Source: Thermoproteota archaeon (GTDB lineage: Archaea > Korarchaeota > Korarchaeia > Korarchaeales > Korarchaeaceae). From it: a DNA stretch of 64,000 bases. Below are positions 42,577-50,319 of the stretch, in pieces (position 1 is the stretch's first letter; the number at the start of each line of letters is the position of its first letter). Location of the stretch: assembly GCA_027078475.1 (NCBI GenBank), contig JALWYH010000003.1:26613-90612 (forward strand). The letters are read 5' to 3'. A program made the position numbers and the translations under genes. The notes under the pieces were generated by a model that was given only the letters and a program-made list of their open reading frames with translations, was not told the DNA's origin and made no database searches.

Positions 42577-43603
42577 GGCCGAACAGGCTCCTGATGCCAT
42601 CGTCCAGGGGCCTCCTCACCACCCCCCTCTCGGTTATTATTCCGGTTATGTTCTCCGGAGGGGTCCTGTCGAAGGCGGGATTCAGTATCTCGACACCCTC
42701 GGGGGCTATCCTCCTCTCGCCTATGAAGGCCACCTCCCTCGGATCCCTCATCTCTATCCTCACGTCCTCTGGCCTAGATGTGAGGTCGAATGTAGATGTC
42801 GGGGCGGCCACATAGAAGGGGACCCCATGATCTCTGGCCAAGACCGAGAGGGAGTAGGTCCCTATCTTGTTATAGGTGGTCCCGTCCCTGAGGATCCTGT
42901 CGGCGCCCGTTATCACCAGATCCACTCCGAGCTCAGACATGGCGTAGCCGGCTGCGCCATCAACGATGAGCTTGACGGGTATGCCGGCCCTGCTGAGCTC
43001 GAATGCGGTGATTCGGGCACCCTGGAGGACGGGCCTAGTCTCGAGGGCGATCACCTCGAACCTCGTCCCCTCCTCGTGAGCCCTGTACATGGGAGCCGTG
43101 GCCGTCCCGTACCAGACCGTGGCCAGGGATCCGGCATTGCATATGGTCATCACCCTGTACCCATCCTCTATGAGCCTGTATCCGTTCTCTCCAATCCTCC
43201 TGTTGCTCTCAACGTCCTCCTCGGCTATCCTCCTGGCCTCCTCCACCACGTTCCTCCTGATCTCCTCGACGGTGGATCCCCTGGCGCGTTGCATCACCCT
43301 GTCTATGGCCCAGAACAGATTGTAAGCAGTCGGCCTGGTTGATTTCAGCAGGTTGGCGGCACTCTCCAGCTCGCGAACCAGCTGATCGGCGCTCCCCTTA
43401 AACTTGGAGGCGACGAGGGCCAGGCCGAAGGCCGCCGTCGCCCCTATGGCCGGCGCCCCCCTCACGACCATGCTCCTGATGGCGTACGCAACGCATTCCA
43501 CATCCTCACACTCGAAGAAGGTCAGCTCCTCGGGGAGCTTTCTCTGGTCAACGAGTATCACCTTACTTCCATCGAAGTCAACAGTCCTCGGCAGGTCTAT
43601 CAA
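42569..43603 (-). CDS. mtnA: S-methyl-5-thioribose-1-phosphate isomerase (aIF2B-like fold)
   Basis: Isomerises methylthioribose-1-phosphate to the ribulose form in methionine salvage; archaeal members may also act on ribose-1-phosphate. The 344-residue protein has RGAPAIG (49-55), catalytic Cys155 (CNAGSLAT) and Asp235 (GADRI). The TTG start lies inside the 3' end of the DUF434 gene (26-base overlap); no later start keeps the family N-terminus. Confidence 0.92.
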   Translation of the reverse strand: MIDLPRTVDFDGSKVILVDQRKLPEELTFFECEDVECVAYAIRSMVVRGAPAIGATAAFGLALVASKFKGSADQLVRELESAANLLKSTRPTAYNLFWAIDRVMQRARGSTVEEIRRNVVEEARRIAEEDVESNRRIGENGYRLIEDGYRVMTICNAGSLATVWYGTATAPMYRAHEEGTRFEVIALETRPVLQGARITAFELSRAGIPVKLIVDGAAGYAMSELGVDLVITGADRILRDGTTYNKIGTYSLSVLARDHGVPFYVAAPTSTFDLTSRPEDVRIEMRDPREVAFIGERRIAPEGVEILNPAFDRTPPENITGIITERGVVRRPLDDGIRSLFGLS

Positions 43604-44249
43604 GCCTCAACCCCGGGACCCAATCACCAGAGGGAAATAACGGTTTCGGGGCTATGCCCGCCCTCTCCAAGATCGCCCTCGGCAGGTCTATCACACATGG
43701 GGCATGAGACACTATTCTGGAATCGCTGCTGGCCACGACCTCGTGATTCAGGATGTCCGAATCCACCGTCTTGGAAACCCTGATCTCCACCTCATTTCCC
43801 AGCATCTCCCTCAACCTGCTGGCCAACTTCCCGCTCTTCGAGATCGGTGAGTCCAGATAGATCACTGCTCTGCTGGGATTCAACTCCCTGAGCTCATCCC
43901 TTATCAGTTCAACAGCCTCATCGAATTTCTCCGTTGGTTTATACGATGAGTAGGCCAGTGTGAGATCCCTCACAATGCCGTCCGAGCACGAGTAGACTGG
44001 TTGTCCAGAGAGGGCCGCCTCCAAGGTTATGAGCACGTTGAAACCGTCGATACCCAAGTCCCTCCCCGAGGCGCAAGTGACGGGAACCACCTTCAGGGAG
44101 TTGCGAAGGGACTCCTCTGGAGGTCTCACAAGCTTGGAGAGGGCGACCACCTCCATCTTCCTGAGGGCGTACCTCTTGCCCACTATCTCGACGGAGTCTT
44201 TGAAACCGAGGCAGAAGAGGAGGTGGGTGAGGGGGGCTAAGCTCTCCAC
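43578..44249 (-). CDS. DUF434 family protein (COG2454-like)
   Basis: Archaeal conserved protein of 223 residues, function unknown. The N-terminal part (1-60) resembles DUF434; the rest has a GIDGFNVLITLEAALSG stretch, with an Asp-Asn arrangement reminiscent of NYN/PIN-like nucleases, and IYLDSPISKSGKLASRLRE. A nuclease role is a guess. Its GTG overlaps the alaS stop by one base, and mtnA overlaps its 3' end, so all three are coupled. Confidence 0.72.
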   Translation of the reverse strand: MESLAPLTHLLFCLGFKDSVEIVGKRYALRKMEVVALSKLVRPPEESLRNSLKVVPVTCASGRDLGIDGFNVLITLEAALSGQPVYSCSDGIVRDLTLAYSSYKPTEKFDEAVELIRDELRELNPSRAVIYLDSPISKSGKLASRLREMLGNEVEIRVSKTVDSDILNHEVVASSDSRIVSHAPCVIDLPRAILERAGIAPKPLFPSGDWVPGLRLDRPAEDC

Positions 44250-46951
44250 TAGCTCCCTCCTAATCGTGTTCTGATCACCTCCAAGAAGTCCTGGAGCCTT
44301 TCCTTGGGTATGGATCCCCTGCCCAGCCTCTTGCTTCCCCCTCCCCCCCCGCCAGCCGCCTTGGTCGCCTCCCTCACCAGATCACCGGCTGGAACATCGT
44401 AGCCGTTCACGAGGAGTGCCACCTCGGTCCTCTCGCCGGAGGGCCTGATGATCAGCACTATCCTGTCCTCCTTCAGCAGCTTATCGGCCAGCTTCACGCC
44501 CTCATCGAGCCCAATCGAGGAGAGTTCGACTGTGGATACTCTGTAGCTCCCTATCTCCTCGTACCTCTCGAGCGCCTCCCTTATCTTGGCTTCCTCCTCA
44601 GCTCTGACGTACCTCCTGACCACCCTCTTCAGATCCCTCAGCTCCTCCATGGCGGAGTTGAAGGCCTCGAGGACCTCATCCTCCCCGACCCCGAGGGATT
44701 GGGCGATTTCCTTGATTCTGGAGTGGGTGTCCATCAGCCTCCTGACCGCCGGCACTCCTGCCGAAAATTCGAGCCTTATAACCCCGTCCTGAATCCTCCT
44801 GGCTCTCCAGATCTTTATGGGTCCTATATCACCGGTCCTCGTCACGTGGGTCCCGCCGCACGCCTGCACATTGTATCCCTCTATCTCCACTATCCTGAGT
44901 ACCGGATCCGGGACCACACCACCCTGGTAGAGGATGAAACCGTATCTCCTCTCCGCGTCAGTCCTGAGAAGCCAGAAGGTGTTGACGGGCAGGTTACTCA
45001 TAACGGTCTCATTTGCGAAGAGTTCTATGCGCCTCAGCTCGTCTGGGGAGAGGCCCTTGTAGTGGGTGATGTCCAGCCTGCTCTCCTCATCTCCCTTCTG
45101 AGCCCCCCACTGCCACACATGGGGACCCAGCACCCTCCTCGCAGCCTCAAGAATGACGTGTGTGGCCGTGTGGTGCCTCATCCTTGACAGCCTTCTTCGA
45201 TCGTCAACCCTGCCCCGAACTCTGGCCCCCACGGGGGGGAGGGGACCTTCGAGGCTGTGAAGGACCCTTCCCTTGTACTTCCCCACCTTGGTGACCTTGG
45301 CCCTTCCCCCGTCCCACTCCAGAGTTCCCACATCACTGGGCTGCCCGCCCCCCTCCGGATAGAAGGCCGTGCTGTCCAGCAGGACCATGCGTTCCACGTG
45401 ACCGACCACCGTGGCGTCGAACTCCATGAGGTAGGGGTCCTGGTAGTAGAGCAACCTAGTGGGCTGGAATCTGTCCAGCTCATCGATGAACGGAGGGAGC
45501 TTGGGTGCCTCAGGCTTCTTAGATTCGTGCCTCCCGGCTATCAGCTCGTAGAAATTATCTGGAATGTCGACATCCGCTCCCAGCTCGCTTGCCACTGTCT
45601 GGACCAGTTCGGGAGGCAGACCGTGGGAATCGTAGAGGGTGATGAGGTCCTCAAGAGAGAGCTTCCTCCTGTTCTTCAGCATTTCTCTCACTATCCTCTC
45701 TCCCCTCCTGAGTATCTCCTCATACCTGGCCTGCTCTATGTCCACTATCTCCACTATCCTGTCGATGGCCTCTCCCAGCTCGGGGAATCCCTTGAGGGAC
45801 CAGTAATCCACCTGCTTGGCGACCAGCTCAGAGAGCTTGGCCTCAACGCCCAGCAGTTTCAGGAGCTTTAGGGATCTCCTTATCAGGAGCCTGCCCAAGT
45901 ATCCCTCGTTCACGTTGGAGGGGACCAAGCCATCGGCCAGCATGAATGCTATGGCCTTCGTGTGATCCAGCAGCGCGAAGACCTTCTCCAAGGGAGCCAC
46001 CCTCGCCTCCAAGTAAGAGGGTTCCATCCTGAGAAGCTCGGCCACCTTGGCCCTGAGCGCCTCCACCTTCTTCCCCTTCTCCAGTTCCCTTAGGATCGAT
46101 GATACCTCGGAGTACCTGCTCAGCAGGGCCTCGTCTACCGGCTCCACCCCGAGCTCAGACCTGAACGAGTCCACGAGATTACCGTAGACGGCGTGAAATC
46201 CCGTCGGATCTCCTCTCAGGAGCCATGTGATCCTCTCCAGCCCGTACCCCGTGTCGACGACCTTAGTGTCCATGGGGACGTATTTACCGTCCTCCTCCTT
46301 ATACTCCATGAAGACCAGGGTCGCTATCTCCAGCCCCCTGACTATAGGCTCCAGATCGGGTCCAGCGTTGCCCCCTCCCTCCCATATTCCCTCTTTATAT
46401 ACTATCTCCTCCTCCGGGATGCCCAGCACCTTAGTCGCGTATTCATGGAAGAGTTCAACCGTACGCTCCTTCCAGTAGACGAACCTTTCCTTTGTGTTGA
46501 ACGCATGATGCGCCATCATCTCGAATATGGTGAGGTGCCTCCCCATGGTGGGCCCGACCTTGTCCACGTCCTTGAGCCTGATGCACGGCTGGGAGATGGT
46601 CAGCGGGTTCGCTGGAGGAGGGACGAGACCCGCTGTTATGAAGGGCTGGAAGTTGACTATAGAGGCGCTGGTGAGGAAGAGGTCATCCCTCCACCTGGCG
46701 ATCACCGGGTACCTTCCGATCCTTGTATGTCCCCTTGACTCCATGAAGGATAGGAACCCCTCCCTAACCTCCTCCAAGCTGGTATCCCTCATCCTCTTAC
46801 CGACGAAGGAGTAGGGCTCGCAAGGCGCCTCCCCGCATGTCTCCCTGCCGGGATCGAGCGTCCAGAAGTACTCCCCGCACTTGGGGCACTTCTTCCTGAC
46901 GTAGCCCCTGTCAATGAGGAACCGTATCTCTATGGGATCTCCCAAACCCAT
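44249..46951 (-). CDS. alaS: Alanyl-tRNA synthetase, archaeal type
   Basis: Charges tRNA-Ala and clears misacylated Ser or Gly. The 900-residue enzyme starts with an archaeal zinc knuckle (CPKCGEYFW), then the class II core (RWRDDLFLTSASIVNFQPF), a helical tRNA-binding part, and an editing domain with RHHTATHV and CGGTH. The C-Ala region ends with a poly-Gly stretch and LQDFLEVIRTRL. A CTTTTTTATCC TATA-like element after aL12 gives it its own promoter. Confidence 0.97.
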   Translation of the reverse strand: MGLGDPIEIRFLIDRGYVRKKCPKCGEYFWTLDPGRETCGEAPCEPYSFVGKRMRDTSLEEVREGFLSFMESRGHTRIGRYPVIARWRDDLFLTSASIVNFQPFITAGLVPPPANPLTISQPCIRLKDVDKVGPTMGRHLTIFEMMAHHAFNTKERFVYWKERTVELFHEYATKVLGIPEEEIVYKEGIWEGGGNAGPDLEPIVRGLEIATLVFMEYKEEDGKYVPMDTKVVDTGYGLERITWLLRGDPTGFHAVYGNLVDSFRSELGVEPVDEALLSRYSEVSSILRELEKGKKVEALRAKVAELLRMEPSYLEARVAPLEKVFALLDHTKAIAFMLADGLVPSNVNEGYLGRLLIRRSLKLLKLLGVEAKLSELVAKQVDYWSLKGFPELGEAIDRIVEIVDIEQARYEEILRRGERIVREMLKNRRKLSLEDLITLYDSHGLPPELVQTVASELGADVDIPDNFYELIAGRHESKKPEAPKLPPFIDELDRFQPTRLLYYQDPYLMEFDATVVGHVERMVLLDSTAFYPEGGGQPSDVGTLEWDGGRAKVTKVGKYKGRVLHSLEGPLPPVGARVRGRVDDRRRLSRMRHHTATHVILEAARRVLGPHVWQWGAQKGDEESRLDITHYKGLSPDELRRIELFANETVMSNLPVNTFWLLRTDAERRYGFILYQGGVVPDPVLRIVEIEGYNVQACGGTHVTRTGDIGPIKIWRARRIQDGVIRLEFSAGVPAVRRLMDTHSRIKEIAQSLGVGEDEVLEAFNSAMEELRDLKRVVRRYVRAEEEAKIREALERYEEIGSYRVSTVELSSIGLDEGVKLADKLLKEDRIVLIIRPSGERTEVALLVNGYDVPAGDLVREATKAAGGGGGGSKRLGRGSIPKERLQDFLEVIRTRLGGS

Positions 46952-47001
46952 TATTCATCCTCGAAAAGTTGCGAGGGAGGGATAAAAAAGTAGCCGCAGC
47001 A

Positions 47002-47328
47002 TCAGCCGAACAGCGCACCGAGTCCGGCGAGCGCGGCCTCCTCTTCCTCCTTCTCCTTCTTCTCTTCCTTCTCCTCCTTCTTCTCCTCGGCCTTGGCTTC
47101 CTCCGCCTGGGCAGGGGCGGCGGGAGCAGCGGGCGCCACGGTGGCCACCGCGGCCTGGCTGACTATCTCGTCTATGTCCAAGTTGGAGAGGGCGCTGACG
47201 AGCTGCTTTATCCTAGCTGGATCGGGATCGACGCCAGCGGCCTTGAGCACCTGCTCCAGATCGGACTCCTCGACCTTCTTCTTTACCTCATGCAGCATCA
47301 GAGCGGCATATATGTACTCCATTCCCAT
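47002..47328 (-). CDS. rpl12: Ribosomal stalk protein aL12 (P1)
   Basis: Stalk protein of 108 residues that recruits translation factors. N-terminal dimerisation helices ([20 protein letters not shown]), an Ala/Pro hinge, a Glu/Lys tail and the conserved GALFG-type end LGALFG. ATG at 47328 or 47322; GGTGTGAT precedes both. A CATTAAAATAG TATA box lies at 47361-47371. uL10, uL1 and uL11, its usual neighbours, are not here. Confidence 0.94.
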   Translation of the reverse strand: MGMEYIYAALMLHEVKKKVEESDLEQVLKAAGVDPDPARIKQLVSALSNLDIDEIVSQAAVATVAPAAPAAPAQAEEAKAEEKKEEKEEKKEKEEEEAALAGLGALFG

Positions 47329-47373
47329 CCTTATCACACCTCGTGATACGACGACCCCACTATTTTAATGTTG

Positions 47374-49560
47374 CTAGCTCTCCAAGGCCCCGAATCCCGT
47401 CCTAGGCCTGCGCCTTCCCATGGACAGCCTGAAGCCCCTAGTCACCCCTATGACGAACATTGCCACCAGTAGAACGGAGAACGTGAATATGGCCAGGTAG
47501 AACATCCTCAGCTCCAGAGGGGTGACCACGACGGTCTCGTACCTGTAGGCCGATGTGGGGATCCTGATCACGGTCTTTCCATCGGTCGACTTGTAGTGAA
47601 TGTCGGTTACCCTTATCCACTGCTTACCGGTGGTTTGGGTCTTCATGGTCAGTATGAGCTTGACGAACCCCTCTGGCTTGACCGTGCTGCAGACCATCTT
47701 CACCACTATCCTGTCCTCCTTCGGCTCCCAGACCGGCTGGTCGCAGGAGACGCCCTCGCCCTTCTTGACCGTCGGTGGGCTCACCATGTAGAATCCAGGA
47801 GAAAGTTCCATGGTAACGGTCAGGTCCTTGGCCTCGCCGCTACCCCTGTTTATCATGTAGATGGAGAATCCCACGAGAGAGTTGACCACAGTCACGTTCT
47901 GAGGTATGTCCTCTACCCTTACGGAGAGCTGGGGCTTCACTATGGTGACGACCACGGGGGACTTCTGGGCGGACATGAGGACCTTCTGACCCTCCTTCGG
48001 ATCCACGTAAGTCACCTTGGCCGGGCCGAACGTCGCCACGCCCTCCCTCACGGCCTTGAGGGTGTAGGACAGGGAGAGCATGCTACCCGGATTGAGCTTG
48101 CTGGCCGTCAGCTTCGTCTTGCCCGAGACTAGTTTGAAGAGGTCCTTCGGATAGTCGTCCTGCACCACCACGTGAGTTGCAGCCGCCGTCCCATTGTTCC
48201 CCACTATCACATCAACCCTTATGGTCCCGTTTATGGGGATTGTCGTGGAGGAGATCGTCTTGGTCACATACACCTTCGAGTAGCCGAACTCCTTCACTGT
48301 TATGGTGAAGAGCTTGAAGGCCTCATTGTAGTTACCCCTTATGTCGAAGTAGCCAACGGTGAGGTTGACCCTGTAGGTCATTCCCTCGGCATCCTTTGGT
48401 ATGACTATCCTGAACTCTATCGGCTCGGTCATCGCCCTAGGAGGCATATCTGAGTGCACGACGATGGGGAAATGCCCTCCAGCTATGGTGGAGGGCTTCG
48501 TTATCTCTATGGGCAGGTTAGGCTCAACCTGAGCGTTTATGGTCACGTTGTAGGCGTGATCATTACCCACATTCCGGGCTCTGAAGCTGAATGTGATAGG
48601 TGTGCCGGGGTCCACCTGGAGATCTCCCGTGGGCTTGCTCACGGACAGCACAACCCTAGGAGCTCCAGTGTGTCCCTTGTAGATGAGGCCGAAGACCACG
48701 TTAACCGAATCGCTCAGGGATTTGGTGGCGTTCGGATTATACTCGAAGATCTTCACCGATCTATTAGTATCGAACCCCTTGTATTCGAAGATAACCGGGT
48801 AAGTGACCGCGAAGCCTATTGAGTAGTTCCCGTACTTCCCCTCGCCAGGACCCGCGTTGAACGAGAATGTCAGTTGGTGCGACTCATTTATGTCCAGACC
48901 TCCCAGCGAGATGTTGATCTCGTTGCCGCTCTTCGTGCCCATGACGGGGAGGACATTCGTCAGGTTTATTGAGCCTTCTCCCTCAAGCCTGTACCAGTTG
49001 GAGTAAACCTTCACCCAGCTTATCGGCATGGCACCGGTGTTCTTCAGGACTATGGGTATCTGGAACTGGGCGTAGGGCTGGTTGAACTCCTTGACCCTAG
49101 GGAAGTTGATGGTCATGGTCAGGTTGGTTTCAGGGGAGTAAATGGAGTCGAGGATATCGAAGTATATGATCCCATTGACCTTGTCCGTGAGGTCTCCCTT
49201 TATGAAAACCTTGTAAAGTATCCTGCCAGTCCTGCTGCACCCTTCCCTCACCGGTATCTCCTTCCTAGTGTCCAAAGGTGAGCCCCCGGCGCTGACCACC
49301 GTTGGTACATAGACGAAGGGTGAGCAAGGTACTCCCTCCTTGAGGACCCTCGCCTCCACGTATTCAACTGCCCCGCCCATGTACATCAGCCTAGCCTGTA
49401 GGACGAACCCCCCGGGCAGGTTATATCTGGTCCCATTCCTCATAGAGAGGCCCTGCCAGTCATATCTCACGGTTTGGGCGCTGACCTGTAAGACCGGGAC
49501 TGGTTCAGGAACCAGAAGTGCGGTCAGAAGCAGCAACATTATTAACGTGACCGATCTCAT
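47374..49560 (-). CDS. Exported surface protein with CARDB/DUF11-like repeats and C-terminal anchor
   Basis: 728-residue protein of unknown function. A signal peptide (1-29, MRSVTLIMLLLLTALLVPEP) is followed by several beta-sandwich repeats of CARDB/DUF11 style (for example VSKPTGDLQVDPGTPITFSF, IVKPQLSVRVEDIPQNVTV) rich in N-x-S/T sequons. One C-terminal helix at about 689-709 and a basic cytoplasmic tail follow. It probably stands on the outer membrane face under the S-layer. ATG at 49560, ten bases after the predicted start of transcription. Confidence 0.8.
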   Translation of the reverse strand: MRSVTLIMLLLLTALLVPEPVPVLQVSAQTVRYDWQGLSMRNGTRYNLPGGFVLQARLMYMGGAVEYVEARVLKEGVPCSPFVYVPTVVSAGGSPLDTRKEIPVREGCSRTGRILYKVFIKGDLTDKVNGIIYFDILDSIYSPETNLTMTINFPRVKEFNQPYAQFQIPIVLKNTGAMPISWVKVYSNWYRLEGEGSINLTNVLPVMGTKSGNEINISLGGLDINESHQLTFSFNAGPGEGKYGNYSIGFAVTYPVIFEYKGFDTNRSVKIFEYNPNATKSLSDSVNVVFGLIYKGHTGAPRVVLSVSKPTGDLQVDPGTPITFSFRARNVGNDHAYNVTINAQVEPNLPIEITKPSTIAGGHFPIVVHSDMPPRAMTEPIEFRIVIPKDAEGMTYRVNLTVGYFDIRGNYNEAFKLFTITVKEFGYSKVYVTKTISSTTIPINGTIRVDVIVGNNGTAAATHVVVQDDYPKDLFKLVSGKTKLTASKLNPGSMLSLSYTLKAVREGVATFGPAKVTYVDPKEGQKVLMSAQKSPVVVTIVKPQLSVRVEDIPQNVTVVNSLVGFSIYMINRGSGEAKDLTVTMELSPGFYMVSPPTVKKGEGVSCDQPVWEPKEDRIVVKMVCSTVKPEGFVKLILTMKTQTTGKQWIRVTDIHYKSTDGKTVIRIPTSAYRYETVVVTPLELRMFYLAIFTFSVLLVAMFVIGVTRGFRLSMGRRRPRTGFGALES

Positions 49561-49590
49561 CCTCGATCCGGGAAGGATGGCGTGGGGAGT

Positions 49591-49602
49591 ATTAATTATA
49601 TG
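49591..49602. promoter_or_regulatory. Likely shared promoter, tRNA-Arg / surface protein
   Basis: ATTAATTATATG at 49591-49602 lies 30 bases before tRNA-Arg on the plus strand and about 36 bases before the surface-protein ATG on the minus strand. It is the only clear AT-rich element between the two. Confidence 0.5.
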
Positions 49603-49626
49603 TTCGTCTATGGTCGTATATGCCGG

Positions 49627-49701
49627 GGGCCCGTAGCTCAGCAAGGATAGAGCGGCGGCCTTCTAAGCCGCAGGTCGGGGGTTCAAGTCCCCCCGGGCCC
49701 G
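49627..49701 (+). tRNA. tRNA-Arg(TCT)
   Basis: 75-base tRNA: acceptor GGGCCCG/CGGGCCC, D-arm GCTC/GAGC, anticodon stem GCGGC/GCCGC with loop CTTCTAA giving anticodon TCT, T-arm GGGGG-TTCAAGT-CCCCC, discriminator G. CCA is not encoded, unlike the Leu and Ser genes here. No intron. Confidence 0.95.
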
Positions 49702-49704
49702 TCC

Positions 49705-50319
49705 TCAGTGATTGGTCGACCAGTAGGGCCCCAGCAGCATCTTCCTTAGATCCACGGATTTCTGGCCGTGGAGGTAGATGGGGACCCTCCTCACTGCAGA
49801 GATGGGGAGCTTGCCCAGCCACTGGAGGCCCACCTTGTTGCCCTGCTCAGGATGCACTATTATCAGGTAGCTCCTCGTCTCATCGAGGTCGAGGGCGTAC
49901 TCGCCAGCTATTGCGAGTATGAGCCTGTCAGTAGCAGCGAAGAGCCCTTCCTGGCTGTTACCTTGTATTCTGACTGTCTTGTTTGCCGGAAATATGTGGA
50001 CGCTTGGATCACCGGAGAGGGTTATGATCAAGGTCGCGTTCCCCTGAGGGACCGTGCCCATGGGCCCCACCAAGATGCTGGTCTCGTTCAGTCTCCCTCC
50101 GGAGAAGAATGACAGGGTCAGGGTTATGGCGTAGGAGGAGAGGCCTATGCTACCCGATCCTTTCTTCATGGTCTGATTCAGGGGATAAGTTATGGTCACG
50201 AACCACCTTCCGTTACTGGCTGAGGGCTTCGGAGGGCCCTCCTTGAGGAGCAGGGAGTATGCAGCCAAGCCCGCAATGGCCAGCACAACGAGGAGGATCA
50301 CGAGGTACTTAGCTTCCAA
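49705..50319 (-). CDS. Small membrane-anchored extracytoplasmic protein
   Basis: 204-residue protein I do not recognise. A hydrophobic segment at 5-24 (VILLVVLAIAGLAAYSLLL) acts as signal anchor; the rest is a predicted beta-rich outer domain with N-x-S/T sites. The TTG start overlaps the preceding surface-protein gene by 11 bases, so the two are co-translated and may work together. It ends three bases from tRNA-Arg. Confidence 0.65.
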   Translation of the reverse strand: MEAKYLVILLVVLAIAGLAAYSLLLKEGPPKPSASNGRWFVTITYPLNQTMKKGSGSIGLSSYAITLTLSFFSGGRLNETSILVGPMGTVPQGNATLIITLSGDPSVHIFPANKTVRIQGNSQEGLFAATDRLILAIAGEYALDLDETRSYLIIVHPEQGNKVGLQWLGKLPISAVRRVPIYLHGQKSVDLRKMLLGPYWSTNH

